Source: Paenibacillus amylolyticus (GTDB taxonomy: Bacteria > Bacillota > Bacilli > Paenibacillales > Paenibacillaceae). Taken from it: 64,000 nucleotides of DNA. Under the pieces are notes generated by a model, which was not told where the DNA came from, did not search any database, and saw only the letters and a list, made by a program, of their open reading frames with translations. Location: contig NZ_RIAS01000010.1 in the NCBI RefSeq assembly GCF_003719335.1, forward strand, positions 216,643-280,642. Direction: 5' to 3'. A program made the position numbers and the translations under genes. Below, in pieces: positions 34,090 through 42,764 of this stretch. The first letter of the stretch is position 1, and each line of letters begins with the position of its first letter.

Positions 34090-34416
34090 GTGGCAATTGC
34101 AGAAGTAACCGTTATTCCGATTGGAACAGGAACCACCAGTCTGAGTAGTTATGTAGCAGACATGCAAAAGATATTGGAAAGGCAACGCGGCATTACATAC
34201 CAGTTGACTTCGATGAGCACCATTATTGAAGGCCCGCTGAACGAAGTTTTCACCGCCATCGCGGCTTTGCATGAAGCTCCGTTTCTGTCAGGAGCCCAGC
34301 GTGTCTCCACATCCGTGAAAATCGATGACCGGCGTGATAAACCGGACGCTTCCAGTGTGCAGAAACTGCAATCCGTACAGGATAAGCTGATTTCACTACA
34401 CAACAGGCCGAATTGA
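34090..34416 (+). CDS. MTH1187/YqgV-type thiamine-binding family protein
   Basis: A 108-residue ferredoxin-like-fold protein of the MTH1187/YkoF-related family. GTG 34090 is chosen because AGAGGAGG precedes it by 9 bases. The sequence VAIAEVTVIPIGTGTTSLSSYVADMQKIL, then YQLTSMSTIIEGPLNEVFTAI and RVSTSVKIDDRRD, follows the family pattern. Such proteins form tetramers that bind thiamine or small aromatic ligands. Their physiological role is not settled. It is transcribed divergently from nrdA and closed by the terminator at 34521. Confidence 0.8.
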   Translation: MAIAEVTVIPIGTGTTSLSSYVADMQKILERQRGITYQLTSMSTIIEGPLNEVFTAIAALHEAPFLSGAQRVSTSVKIDDRRDKPDASSVQKLQSVQDKLISLHNRPN

Positions 34417-34520
34417 GAAAAGACATGGAGTGGAAAGAAGATAGGCTGTGGGCAACTCATGGTGGATTATTCCGCTCCCAGGCTGAGGTTTTCTAAAAAC
34501 TGCATAAAATTATTTTACGC

Positions 34521-34550
34521 GGCGAGTTCCAATAGGGACTTGCCGTTTTT
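34521..34550 (+). terminator. Rho-independent terminator
   Basis: The stem GGCGAGTTCC / GGGACTTGCC (with G-U pairs) has an AATA loop and is followed by GTTTTTG. Confidence 0.75.
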
Positions 34551-34742
34551 GAGTTTTTGACCGTGTCTCACAATACGTGCTGCTCTGCTCTATATCAAGA
34601 ACGATAAGCCATATGCCAAAAGTAAACGGGGGCATCAACTCATACGTTTATTCAAACTTCGTTTTCTATCCATTTTTATCCAATTGAGAAAACAGTTCAA
34701 GGTTTTGTGATTATGTGGCGTTCAAAAAAGAACTCTACAACA

Positions 34743-34779
34743 AACAGGCCAGCTTAATTATAATTAAGCCGACCTGTTC
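34743..34779 (-). terminator. Terminator after the lipoprotein gene
   Basis: The near-palindrome AACAGG..GCTTAATTATAATTAAGC..CCTGTT lies 20 bases after the stop of the minus-strand gene, followed on the minus strand by TGTTGT. The gap 34417-34799 holds nothing else I can name. Confidence 0.55.
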
Positions 34780-34799
34780 TTGTCCATTTATTACCTTGA

Positions 34800-35921
34800 C
34801 TATTCAGCAATGATTAAAGAGGCACCCATTATAGTAGAATTGGTGTATCCGCCACCAACATTATCGAAGGAGTAGTTAGCAATAGGTACGCCAATAACAG
34901 TGGCATAGTCCCCATCAAGCAAGTCTCCGGTCGAGGCAGGATATATGGCTGTAATATAATTTGCGTAATCGTCCTCTAGTAGCAAGATAGAAATGGGTGA
35001 TCCGAGTGAATTGTCTTCTTCCACCTGAATAACCTGTCCGCTTATTTTCACAAAACTTTCATAGTAGTTGGCTACATTTTTATTGAGATGTCGGGTGGTC
35101 ACATCGGCTTTGACAAGTCCTTTTACCTTTTTGCGAAGCTCAGCAGTATCTGCAGGGAACAGTCCGGTATGTTTTGCGAGAAAATTATAAGATTCCTGCT
35201 CCATCACGGCTGTCTCAGATGAGATGGATGATGTAAGATCGTTAAAGAAATCAGCGGCAGTTGCTGCGGACGATGAATCTCCGGCAGATGTAGTTACAGC
35301 TGTTTGCGTCAGCGGAGAAGTAATGTTCAAGGAATTAAGAATATCACTGACTTCATCTGAACGATATGAATCTTTGCCATAAGTTAAGGTTAAGGTATAC
35401 AGGTCTGTATTTGTTGGAATCATGTACTGAACTAGAACTACATTAGTACCGGTGGAATTAGTGTAACTTCCTTCAAGTACACCAGCATTTATGTCTTTAT
35501 AAGGCTTAATACTAAAATTGGTCTTCTTATAATCGGAGATACCAATCGACGCACCATTTTGCACATAATAGTCTGCTGTATTGTTAGCAAGCTCCTCAGG
35601 GTTGATTGAACCTGACGTGTTGGCTTCGATCGTTAAATTAATGTTATCTGCAAACTTCTTTGTTCCTGATTGGTCTGAGAACGCGCCCTTCACCGCAGCG
35701 TGCATTTGACTTGTATCTACACTTTTCCAAGACTCAGGATATGAAAATGAAAATCCTTCCCCGTTATATGTAGTATATTTTGTTTCTTTAGCTTCAGCTT
35801 TGACAGTTTCAGCAGCATTCGTTGTTTCTGAGGGTTTGTTGTCAGCTGTTTTCGTTGTTTCCGAATTACCGCAAGCGCTGAGCAGTACGGTTAAAGCAAG
35901 AATCATAACCCGTGTTTTCAT
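34800..35921 (-). CDS. Secreted lipoprotein with PsbP/DcrB-like and OB-like parts
   Basis: A 373-residue lipoprotein with lipobox LLSAC (Cys 17), followed by a Thr/Glu/Ala-rich linker to about residue 48. Residues about 50-195 (YNGEGFSFSYPESWKSVD, GVLEGSYTNSTGTNVVLVQYMIP, LYTLTLTYGKDSYRSDEVSDIL) have the pattern of PsbP/DcrB-like domains found in surface lipoproteins. Residues about 225-373 contain a helical stretch and a beta-rich end (FVKISGQVIQVEED, ISILLLEDDYANYITAIYP, GDYATVIGVPI) that resembles a small OB-fold. The product is probably anchored outside the membrane. Function unknown. It is a single gene with its own terminator. Confidence 0.7.
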   Translation of the reverse strand: MKTRVMILALTVLLSACGNSETTKTADNKPSETTNAAETVKAEAKETKYTTYNGEGFSFSYPESWKSVDTSQMHAAVKGAFSDQSGTKKFADNINLTIEANTSGSINPEELANNTADYYVQNGASIGISDYKKTNFSIKPYKDINAGVLEGSYTNSTGTNVVLVQYMIPTNTDLYTLTLTYGKDSYRSDEVSDILNSLNITSPLTQTAVTTSAGDSSSAATAADFFNDLTSSISSETAVMEQESYNFLAKHTGLFPADTAELRKKVKGLVKADVTTRHLNKNVANYYESFVKISGQVIQVEEDNSLGSPISILLLEDDYANYITAIYPASTGDLLDGDYATVIGVPIANYSFDNVGGGYTNSTIMGASLIIAE

Positions 35922-36437
35922 TTTTCTAATCCCCTAGTATGCTTCCCATCGGTTGGGTTTTTTACTCCAGTCATCAGGTGAAATGCCAAACTCTAAAATT
36001 TGTACTTTTTTAATTCTTCAGGATAAAGGTTGGTCATTCGTACGTTATTAACAATCTAATCAGACTTTAATAATTGATATGGATTGATTCAATCTAAAAA
36101 CTACTGCACCTCGTAACAAATGGATACATTGCTTAAGACAAGCAGAAATACTCCTTTCCACATAGATTTTAGAATAGCAGCCCTCCTGAATAAAGGGGTA
36201 GCAAATGTCCCAATATTAGGAACACAAATGCCGCAAATCTAATAAATTATAACACTAAGTAGTAATTAAGATAAGTGAAAGGCGATAAAGGATGTATTTA
36301 TAAGCTTAACTAATACATTTCTTCTTGGTGAAAAATATAGTCTAAACTGGAAATCTGCCCATTTTACATCTGCGCCCGGTCGGTTGTGTGTCTGATGCAT
36401 ATAGTGAACTGTACCTCAAATCAAAGGAGGGTTTTAC
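35922..36437. other. Intergenic region, 516 bases
   Basis: AT-rich, without a convincing gene. The right end carries the AAAGGAGG ribosome site of the first YjcZ-type gene. A CATATAGTG motif at about 36398 recalls mother-cell sporulation -10 sequences, but this is weak. Confidence 0.4.
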
Positions 36438-36542
36438 ATGAGTGGAGTAGTTGGTGGATACGGCGGTGCATGGACATCGACTGGCGCGATTCTGGTTCTC
36501 TTTATCTTGCTGGTGATCATCTCTAAAGCATTCCTGATCTAA
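36438..36542 (+). CDS. YjcZ-family sporulation peptide 1
   Basis: A 34-residue peptide: a short Gly/Tyr-rich head (MSGVVGGYGGAWTS), then a single membrane helix TGAILVLFILLVIISKAF. This is the signature of the YjcZ/SscA-like small proteins found in Bacillales spores. AAAGGAGG precedes the ATG by 9 bases. Its neighbour 41 bases downstream is a close paralog, and a third, longer paralog follows at 37074. The exact role is unknown; SscA-type proteins affect spore coat assembly. Confidence 0.85.
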   Translation: MSGVVGGYGGAWTSTGAILVLFILLVIISKAFLI

Positions 36543-36583
36543 TAAACGGTTTTGGTAAATTCACACGTGGGGGAGGGTTTAAG

Positions 36584-36688
36584 ATGAGTGAAGTAGGAGG
36601 AATGGGATACGGCGGCTGGACTTCCACTGGAGCAATCCTGGTGTTGTTCATTCTGCTCGTTATCATCACGAAGTCGTTCTGGGTATAA
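36584..36688 (+). CDS. YjcZ-family sporulation peptide 2
   Basis: A 34-residue paralog: MSEVGGMGYGGWTS head and the membrane helix TGAILVLFILLVIITKSFWV. GGGGGAGGG lies 7 bases upstream of the ATG. The helix is identical to copy 1 over most of its length. It probably shares a transcript with copy 1, ending at the hairpin at 36700. Confidence 0.85.
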   Translation: MSEVGGMGYGGWTSTGAILVLFILLVIITKSFWV

Positions 36689-37073
36689 TGTGTCGTGCTC
36701 TGCCGGTTAGCCGGCAGGGTTTTATGAGACTGGACAAGCTGCGTTAAGTAAGAGAAGAGAGTCCAATCTACTAAACGTTGTAACGTTGTTCATTTTGGGC
36801 GCTCGTTAGAAGGGGATATGAGAAATAATAGTGGCATGAGACGAAGTAGGGAGTTCTACGACTTGTAACAAAGCAGGAGTGGGATGATCAGAAAAGGAAA
36901 ATAGGGAGATAGTGGAGAGTAAGAACAAGTGGGAGCAGAAGGATGAGAGAATGCAAATAAAGATAAGGGTCAGGGTTAAACGCCTATTTTGTGATCATGA
37001 GGGCCATAGCCCGGTCGCCTTGTAGGGCAGATACATAGCTTAAGGTGTAGGCAAATGTTAAGGAGGCATGACG
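36689..37073. other. Intergenic region, 385 bases
   Basis: Apart from the terminator at 36700 it is purine-rich and shows no gene. It should contain the promoter of the third YjcZ-type gene. Confidence 0.4.
36700..36723 (+). terminator. Rho-independent terminator after the YjcZ pair
   Basis: CTGCCGG / CCGGCAG with a TTAG loop, followed by GGTTTTA. Confidence 0.65.
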
Positions 37074-37355
37074 ATGAGCGAAGTTAAACCGAACTCACCG
37101 AACGGACAGGGGCAAGTTTACGGACAACAAGGAGGGCATGAACATATGTACGGATACCAATATCCAGGTCAAGAAATGTACAATTACGGAACAATGCCTT
37201 ATGGCTACCAGCCGAATCAAGCACCGATGGTGCAGGGGTACCACCATGGTTGCGCACCTGCCTATGGTTATGGTGGAGGCATCTGGAGCTCCATGGGAAC
37301 CATTCTTGTTTTATTCATTCTGCTCGTAATCATCTCCAAAACCATGTTTATCTAA
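37074..37355 (+). CDS. YjcZ-family protein 3 with Tyr/Gly/His-rich extension
   Basis: A 93-residue protein whose last 30 residues (GGGIWSSMGTILVLFILLVIISKTMFI) match the two short YjcZ peptides. The first 60 residues are an added tail rich in Tyr, Gly, Gln, Pro and His (YGYQYPGQEMYNYG, YGYQPNQAPMVQGYHHGCAPAYGYG). ATG 37074 is chosen because AGGAGG lies 7 bases upstream and the start MSEV matches copy 2. The Tyr-rich part recalls cross-linked spore coat proteins, so this may be a membrane-anchored coat or outer spore protein. The role is inferred. Confidence 0.8.
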   Translation: MSEVKPNSPNGQGQVYGQQGGHEHMYGYQYPGQEMYNYGTMPYGYQPNQAPMVQGYHHGCAPAYGYGGGIWSSMGTILVLFILLVIISKTMFI

Positions 37356-37503
37356 AACCTCTGTTGAGAGACCGTAGTTCAAACGTGAACTGCAACATCA
37401 GGCCAATCGGAAAGCCTGACTGGATTTACTCGATTACAGATACGTTTCTCCCAAGAGTCTTTCTGACAGACAAAGAATATAAGGAAATTATAATTATTTA
37501 CAT

Positions 37504-37540
37504 GATAACTCCGGCAGTAAGCCGGGGTTATCTTTTTTTT
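37504..37540 (+). terminator. Strong rho-independent terminator
   Basis: GATAACTCCGGC / GCCGGGGTTATC with an AGTAA loop, followed by eight T residues. Confidence 0.9.
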
Positions 37541-37650
37541 GGTGTGCTTTGTTGCGGAGAGGGGGACATGGCTAAGGAGTTGGAGTAACTAACGGTCACA
37601 AAGGTTTGTAACGTCCAAATGAAATTTAATACTGTAGACTTACATAACTC

Positions 37651-37696
37651 GATGTTGGTTTACGAAATTTAGAGACGTTGGTTTACGAAATTTAGA
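37651..37696 (+). repeat. Two tandem 23-base repeats
   Basis: The unit GA(T/C)GTTGGTTTACGAAATT plus TAGA occurs twice in a row without spacer. Confidence 0.8.
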
Positions 37697-37841
37697 AAAG
37701 AAAGTTCACCGCCAGCTCACCCGTGCATGTGTAACGATCCTGAGGCAGATTGTAGGGCGCTTGCTTGGTGAGCATAATGTGGAATCTGTTCGATTTGGGA
37801 GGAGAGTGCGGCAAGTTGGCTAAGAGGATTAGAATATAGAA

Positions 37842-38080
37842 AAGCACCCGGAACCCAATTCCGGGTGCTTGATGTATGTTCTCAATCTTCTCAAGAATAA
37901 ATGATATCCAAAACAACAAAAGCCCTACCTCTCTTTTGTCCTTGCGGCTCCGATGACCGCGCCAGTGTGAATGGGAACATCTTGTAAACCCTTAGTCTAC
38001 CGGGTTATTGTGATTCAGGTTCGTCAATCTCCATAGGTTAGTTAGCATATTCGCTGCGGTCGCAGCATGAAGAAAATATT
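37842..38080 (-). ncRNA. Possible small RNA ending in a hairpin
   Basis: In an 1140-base stretch without a gene, the minus strand holds several hairpins: GCTGCGACCGCAGC (38054-38067), AACCC...GGGTT (about 37987-38005) and CGGTCATCGGAGCCG. It finishes with a strong 12-base stem, AAGCACCCGGAA / TTCCGGGTGCTT (37842-37870), followed by TTCT. The sequence matches no RNA family I can recall. A short open frame over the left part has no ribosome site. Confidence 0.3.
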
Positions 38081-38284
38081 CCGGGGTTAAAAAGAAGACA
38101 GAAAATCATATGAGGTTGTTTATACAACTTTTATATCATATCACAGTCTGTAATTTATTGCAATAAAAAGGAAGGGTATTCCTTGAAGCACGAGTTTAGG
38201 TCTTCATTTGAGTCTGGAGTTTCATGCTCAGCGAAGGATTGTGAGTAAGGTTAATATTATTTTGATGCATTATATTTATGAAAG

Positions 38285-38425
38285 AAAGAGAAAATATTTT
38301 CGGAAAAATCAGAAGAAACACCTCGAAAAGTATGTTCTGAAAAAATAACACAAAAAAATGCTCAGAAGAAATAACTTGAAGAGTATATTCGGAATGTTTG
38401 GAAGAAATATCTCAAAAAAATGTTA
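38285..38425 (+). repeat. A-rich degenerate repeats upstream of the sigma gene
   Basis: Three diverged units of about 50 bases share (A/G)GAAGAAA.A.CT..AAAA..TATGTT.T. They lie just upstream of the sigma-factor promoter. The rest of 37541-38284 shows no gene. Confidence 0.5.
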
Positions 38426-38440
38426 TTAAGGGTAATCCTC

Positions 38441-38467
38441 TTCAAACGTTTCTACGTAGGTTATAAT
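38441..38467 (+). promoter_or_regulatory. Probable promoter of the ECF sigma gene
   Basis: A perfect TATAAT at 38462-38467 lies 15 bases after TTCAAA. An AAAC at 38443 could instead be part of an ECF-type -35. Transcription would begin near 38474, between this -10 and the chosen start codon at 38498. Confidence 0.45.
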
Positions 38468-38497
38468 ATGAGGGAAGATACAGAAAGGGGCCCTCGG

Positions 38498-39094
38498 ATG
38501 ACTGAATCGATAGAGGACAGCAGGTTGATGCAACGAATTGCAGAACGTGATGCTTCTGCACTGGAACTGCTATATGACCGATATGAACGGGCCGTCTATT
38601 CTTTTGCCTACCGAATTGTTGGTGATTCGATGACGGCAGAGGAGACCGTGCAGGAACTTTTTCTGCGCGTCTGGAATAAAGCGGAACGATTTGATGCCTC
38701 ACAGGGGAAGCTGACCACATGGATGTTTGCGATTACGCGCAACATCGCGGTGGACATGCTGAGGCGGAGATCGAAAGGAGCAGCGGCCACTTCAGTTGAG
38801 CATGAGACATTGGCGGCGTATGCTGACGAATATACAAATACAGAAGAAGAGGTCCAGCGCAAATGGGAAGGTACACGCATTAAAGAGGCGTTAACCCAAT
38901 TGAATGAGGACCAGCAGCAAGTGATTGAATCGATATATTATGCAGGTTTAACGCAACAAGAGGTATCCAGCCGATTCGGGATTCCGCTGGGTACGGTGAA
39001 GAGCCGTGTCAGGCTTGCCATGCGCCAGCTCCAGAAGTTACTTGCTGATGCTGAATTGCATCCGGACGCGGGAAGGGAGGGCATACATCCATGA
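38498..39094 (+). CDS. ECF-type RNA polymerase sigma factor
   Basis: A 198-residue sigma-70 family protein with regions 2 and 4 only. Region 2 is at residues about 15-90 (ALELLYDRYERAVYSFAYRIVGDSMTAEETVQELFLRVW, then KLTTWMFAITRNIAVDMLRR). Region 4 is at about 130-185 (LNEDQQQVIESIYYAGLTQQEVSSRFGIPLGTVKSRVR). ATG 38498 is chosen because AGAAAGGGG precedes it and it lies downstream of a good -10. Its stop overlaps the start of an RskA-type anti-sigma gene (ATGA), the SigK-RskA arrangement. It probably directs a membrane-stress or redox regulon. The inducing signal is unknown. Confidence 0.92.
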   Translation: MTESIEDSRLMQRIAERDASALELLYDRYERAVYSFAYRIVGDSMTAEETVQELFLRVWNKAERFDASQGKLTTWMFAITRNIAVDMLRRRSKGAAATSVEHETLAAYADEYTNTEEEVQRKWEGTRIKEALTQLNEDQQQVIESIYYAGLTQQEVSSRFGIPLGTVKSRVRLAMRQLQKLLADAELHPDAGREGIHP

Positions 39095-40083
39095 TAGAAC
39101 GACATGAGGAGTGGTCTGATCTGGCACCGATGTATGTGCTGGGTGGACTGGAAGCAGAGGAAGTGGCGGCATTCGAAGCACATATGTCGAATTGCGAAGC
39201 TTGTCGTCAGGAGGTAAGGGAATTGCAGGAAGTAACCGGCTTCCTGCCACTTGCGGCGGACCCTGTGGCACCGCCGCCGGGCATGCGAGCACGCGTGCTG
39301 GGCAGCGTGCTCGGTCAGGCGCAGGAGAGCGCCGGCGAAGCGCCGGCGGCCGCTCGTACGCAGCAGTCTGAAGCACCCGCATCCGCGGTGCTTCAGGAAG
39401 ACCTTGCGCCGCAGCATGAGCGTGCGGCGCAGCCCGGGCCTGGCCTGCCGCCTGTGGCGGTGCCTGCGGCCCGGGCCGAAGAGGCTGCCCAGGCGCAGCT
39501 GGGACAGCCACAAACGCGCGCGCGTGCGCGCGGTGGCCGCGCTTGGCGCGCAGCCAGTGCGGGCCTCGCGGCAGCGGCGCTGGTGCTCGGCGTTTATGCG
39601 GCGCAGCTGCAGAGCCGCATCGACTTGCTGACGCAGCAAGCCGAAGGCGTATCGGCCGCGCAGGAGCAGCTGGCTCAGGCGCAAGCGCAGAACGCACAGC
39701 TGCAAGAACAGCTCGTCTCAGCGCTGGCGCCGGCGCAGGGCATGCAAACGGGAGAGGCCGTCAAACTGAGCCCGGCAACACAAGATATTGTTGCGCAAGG
39801 TCTAGCGACCATCGTGATTGACAGCAAAGGCACACATCTCGTGGTACAGGCAGAGAAACTGCCCGCACTGGAAGGCAATCAGGCATTTCAGGTCTGGCTG
39901 ATCAAGGGGGATACCCCTAAGAATGCGGGGACGTTCTTAAGTCATGACGGTACAGGTGCGGTCTATTACACGCTGGATTCCGCGAACGATTATGACACCG
40001 TAGCGATCACGCTTGAACCGGATGCTCTGGGGGATCAACCACGAGGCACAATGATTTTGGCGGCTAAAATGAAAACAAGCTAG
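39091..40083 (+). CDS. RskA-type anti-sigma factor
   Basis: A 330-residue membrane anti-sigma factor. The N-terminal zinc-binding anti-sigma domain shows SDLAPMYVLGGLEAEEVAAFEAH, then the HMSNCEACRQEV motif (His, Cys, Cys) at about residues 31-41. A low-complexity Ala/Gln/Pro-rich linker follows to residue 145. A single membrane helix lies at about 153-172 (SAGLAAAALVLGVYAAQL), then a coiled coil of Gln/Ala heptads. The extracytoplasmic RskA domain is at about 230-330 (GTHLVVQAEKLPALEGNQAFQVWLI, ATITLEPD-like end). The gene is co-translated with the ECF sigma gene. The linker and helix region (39.24-39.74 kb) is sharply GC-rich. Confidence 0.9.
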   Translation: MIERHEEWSDLAPMYVLGGLEAEEVAAFEAHMSNCEACRQEVRELQEVTGFLPLAADPVAPPPGMRARVLGSVLGQAQESAGEAPAAARTQQSEAPASAVLQEDLAPQHERAAQPGPGLPPVAVPAARAEEAAQAQLGQPQTRARARGGRAWRAASAGLAAAALVLGVYAAQLQSRIDLLTQQAEGVSAAQEQLAQAQAQNAQLQEQLVSALAPAQGMQTGEAVKLSPATQDIVAQGLATIVIDSKGTHLVVQAEKLPALEGNQAFQVWLIKGDTPKNAGTFLSHDGTGAVYYTLDSANDYDTVAITLEPDALGDQPRGTMILAAKMKTS

Positions 40084-40130
40084 AAGCCAAATCGCCAAAG
40101 GAGCTTTAATGGAAAATTCGTAACGAAACC

Positions 40131-40171
40131 TTCATAAAAGGCCGCTCCCCCAGGGAGCGGCCTTTTATGAA
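40131..40171 (+). terminator. Long bidirectional terminator after rskA
   Basis: A perfect 19-base stem (40131-40149 against 40153-40171) has core GGCCGCTCCC / GGGAGCGGCC and a CCA loop. AAAA/TTTT inside the stem serve both directions. Confidence 0.85.
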
Positions 40172-40204
40172 GCAATCCCCGAAGCAATCCCCGAAGCAAT
40201 CCCC
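40169..40204 (+). repeat. Three tandem copies of GAAGCAATCCCC
   Basis: Three perfect 12-base units run directly out of the terminator stem. They encode KQSP repeats in a short reading frame that I do not accept as a gene. Confidence 0.9.
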
Positions 40205-40357
40205 GAAGACAGTTAAGCAGAATATTGCAGCATTATTCGCATGGATCTTATTAATTTTTTTCGTGGGAATAGCCGATAAACATATAGGAGGAAGCATCCT
40301 TATTCTCCCTTTTTTATCTAGGCAGAATGGGTTAGACATAGAGAGCGAGGGATTGGA

Positions 40358-41881
40358 TTGGAAGTGTATCGTTCATTTATCTTCCGTCTGCTACGCAATT
40401 ATCTCATTGGTTCGTTATCAGCCATTTTTATTGTGGGCACCGTGGTGATGATTTCAACCTTGCAGATACCCAATATTCAATATGTTCGATTGGTTGCCAT
40501 TGTGCTCATTTCGATTCTGTTTATGCTGGTTGCAGAAGTGATTACGCTGTGGGCTCAACTAGGACCAATAGGTCAATTCTTCGCTGCCGAGCATCATGAA
40601 ATGGCTGAATTAAATCGGACGTACGAACGAATTCACCGCTTTCCGGGACAAACCATATATCGTATTCTTGGGCCGCACATGCTAGGTTTTTCTGTGCCTG
40701 CGGCAGGGCTTACACTGTGGATGATATCCACAGGCTGGCTTGAAATACCCTATGGATATGTCATGATTGCAGCGATGTGTGCATTGTTGATAGCCAATAT
40801 GCATGCCCTGATTGAGTATTACCTCACAGTGAGGGCAGTGAGGCCGCTACTTCTCGAAGTTCGCCGTAGAGGCAAGTTGTTGTATGGAATGGAACCTTCG
40901 CTTGGCGGACGTATCCTGATCCCGATACAGCGGAAGTTTCAGACCAGCACTGCACTCATCGGTTTATTTCCGCTTTGTTTATTTTTTCTGGCTACCTATA
41001 TTCGGCTCCAGTACATAGACCCGCTGTTTGCGAAAGAATATACGTTGTGGGGTGTGCTCATCGTCATTTTGGGCGCAGGATTCTCCATGGTTGGCAGTTG
41101 GCTGTTGATTCGGGATGTCCGTGATCCGGTTGCAGAACTGACACATGAGATGAACCGAATCCAAGAAGGAGAGTTCGGCAGAAGAACACCGGATTTGTAT
41201 TCAGATGAATTTTCGCAGTTGATCTCGGGATTCAATATGATGATTAGTCGGCTAGAGATGAGGCAGGAGCGTAATCGGCAACTGTTGCAAAGTTACTTCT
41301 CTCTGCTTGCGGCTGCACTGGATGCCAGGGATAAGTATACGGCGGGACATTCCATGCGTGTAGCGGAGTATTCCATTATGATCGGCAGGCTCAGCGGCAT
41401 GAATGACGAACAGGCCGACTTGTTGTACAAGTCAGCTTTGCTTCATGATATCGGAAAAATTGGTATACCTGACGAGGTATTACTCAAAGACGGCAAGCTC
41501 AGTGATGAGGAATTTGCAATTATTCGTACGCATCCTGTATTAGGAGAGAGTATTTTGCTTCAGATTGAGCCTGTGGATGCTATGGCAGACTTCTTACCTG
41601 GAGTGCGATCCCACCATGAGAGGTATGACGGCAAAGGTTATCCTGATGGCATGGCAGGCGAGGAAATTCCGCTGTTCGGCCGTATTATTGCGGTAGCAGA
41701 TGCGTTTGATGCGATGACGTCAAATCGACCGTACCGGAATGGAATGAGTGATGAGAAAGCGCTTATGATTCTGGAAGAAGGAAAGGGGACCCAGTGGGAC
41801 CCCTATTATGCAGGTTTATTTATTGACGAGTGGAGACGACAGAAACAACTGGACCAAAAGCCGGAAGAGGGGGTTAGTTGA
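40358..41881 (+). CDS. Membrane-bound HD-GYP phosphodiesterase
   Basis: A 507-residue protein starting at TTG 40358, with GCGAGGG upstream. Five or six membrane helices occupy residues about 15-245, followed by a HAMP segment at about 250-305 (LIRDVRDPVAELTHEMNRIQEGEFGRR). The C-terminal HD-GYP domain is at about 315-490, with HSMRVAEYS, LLHDIGKIGIPDEVL (HD pair near 362), THPVLGE, SHHERYDGKGYPDG and the GYP-associated DAFDAMTSNRPYR. HD-GYP enzymes degrade cyclic di-GMP. All metal ligands appear intact. The 3' end overlaps the convergent PAP2 gene by 8 bases. Confidence 0.9.
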   Translation: MEVYRSFIFRLLRNYLIGSLSAIFIVGTVVMISTLQIPNIQYVRLVAIVLISILFMLVAEVITLWAQLGPIGQFFAAEHHEMAELNRTYERIHRFPGQTIYRILGPHMLGFSVPAAGLTLWMISTGWLEIPYGYVMIAAMCALLIANMHALIEYYLTVRAVRPLLLEVRRRGKLLYGMEPSLGGRILIPIQRKFQTSTALIGLFPLCLFFLATYIRLQYIDPLFAKEYTLWGVLIVILGAGFSMVGSWLLIRDVRDPVAELTHEMNRIQEGEFGRRTPDLYSDEFSQLISGFNMMISRLEMRQERNRQLLQSYFSLLAAALDARDKYTAGHSMRVAEYSIMIGRLSGMNDEQADLLYKSALLHDIGKIGIPDEVLLKDGKLSDEEFAIIRTHPVLGESILLQIEPVDAMADFLPGVRSHHERYDGKGYPDGMAGEEIPLFGRIIAVADAFDAMTSNRPYRNGMSDEKALMILEEGKGTQWDPYYAGLFIDEWRRQKQLDQKPEEGVS

Positions 41882-42527
41882 TCCCCTCAGTCCATTTGGA
41901 CTCTTTTCTGCGACGGCGATAAAGGGATAGACCCGTAATGATCGTGAAGATACACTCACCAAGAATAATTGCACTCAGTGCGTCGTAAATGACATGTTGC
42001 TTGATGAGCAGTGTAGAGATGATAATCAGGGATGCACCGGCAGCTACCGCCACCTTGACAGATTTACGGATGGTTGAAACCGATAGAACGGCACGCATCA
42101 CCAGATAAGAGTGCAGGGCGTGAATACTGGGAAAACAGTTATAAGGACGATCCTGGCTGTAGAGCCATCCGATGACGACTGCACCCAAGCCAGAGCCATT
42201 TAATTCCGGCCTAGGAACCATAGTTTGGAAGTTGAAGTAGATTAGGTAACAGATCCAGACACAGATGTTCATGGATAACAAGACCCGATAATACATAAGT
42301 CGATCCTTGGCACACAGATAGGCCAGCACGCCGAATACAAACGGGTACCATCCCAGATAGGGAATCGACATTGCGGGTATAAAAGGAAGCATCCGGTCAA
42401 TTGGAGAGTTCAGGATAACATATCCACGATCCGGACTGTTCAAAATATCATAGAAAAGTCCCATGACAGCCAGGGATAACATCAGACTAAGCGACAGCCA
42501 GTAGGATTTATCTTTTAACAATTGCAC
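41874..42527 (-). CDS. PAP2-superfamily membrane protein (PAP2_3-like)
   Basis: A 217-residue membrane protein. I place the start at GTG 42527, since AAAGGAG lies 9 bases upstream. The open frame extends far into the divergent kinase gene, but that part has no protein-like features. Six hydrophobic helices are visible. Phosphatase-type motifs are present in modified form: FQTMVPRPELNGSG, CFPSIHALHSY (family standard PSGH or PSLH), and LLIKQHVIYDALSAI with the His-x-x-x-Asp pair. The pattern fits the PAP2_3 branch acting on phospholipid head groups. Substrate unknown. Confidence 0.75.
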   Translation of the reverse strand: MQLLKDKSYWLSLSLMLSLAVMGLFYDILNSPDRGYVILNSPIDRMLPFIPAMSIPYLGWYPFVFGVLAYLCAKDRLMYYRVLLSMNICVWICYLIYFNFQTMVPRPELNGSGLGAVVIGWLYSQDRPYNCFPSIHALHSYLVMRAVLSVSTIRKSVKVAVAAGASLIIISTLLIKQHVIYDALSAIILGECIFTIITGLSLYRRRRKESKWTEGIN

Positions 42528-42764
42528 AGCTGTAAATCTCCTTTCATCATGTTTCAAGCAAACATGATTATAGCGATAAATATAAAAAATGAAACAACAA
42601 TATATTTTACTATGTCTTACACACAAATTGAATCTTGATTTTGTGTATTTTTTTGTTTCTTTTTGACGATGTTTCCATACTGGGGCAGGTCTAGCATGAT
42701 ATGATGTAAAAATACGAACGAAATAAGCATTGGGGTTATAACGTCGAACAACAGGAGTGAATGC

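Noticed and set aside
37692..37919. 75-codon minus-strand frame in the gap before the ECF sigma gene
   Set aside because: No ribosome site, overlaps a strong hairpin and a tandem repeat, and the composition is not protein-like after the first third.
40167..40448. Open frame MKQSPKQSPKQSP... before the HD-GYP gene
   Set aside because: It starts inside a terminator stem, has no proper ribosome site and overlaps the HD-GYP start in another frame. The repeat alone gives it a protein-like beginning.
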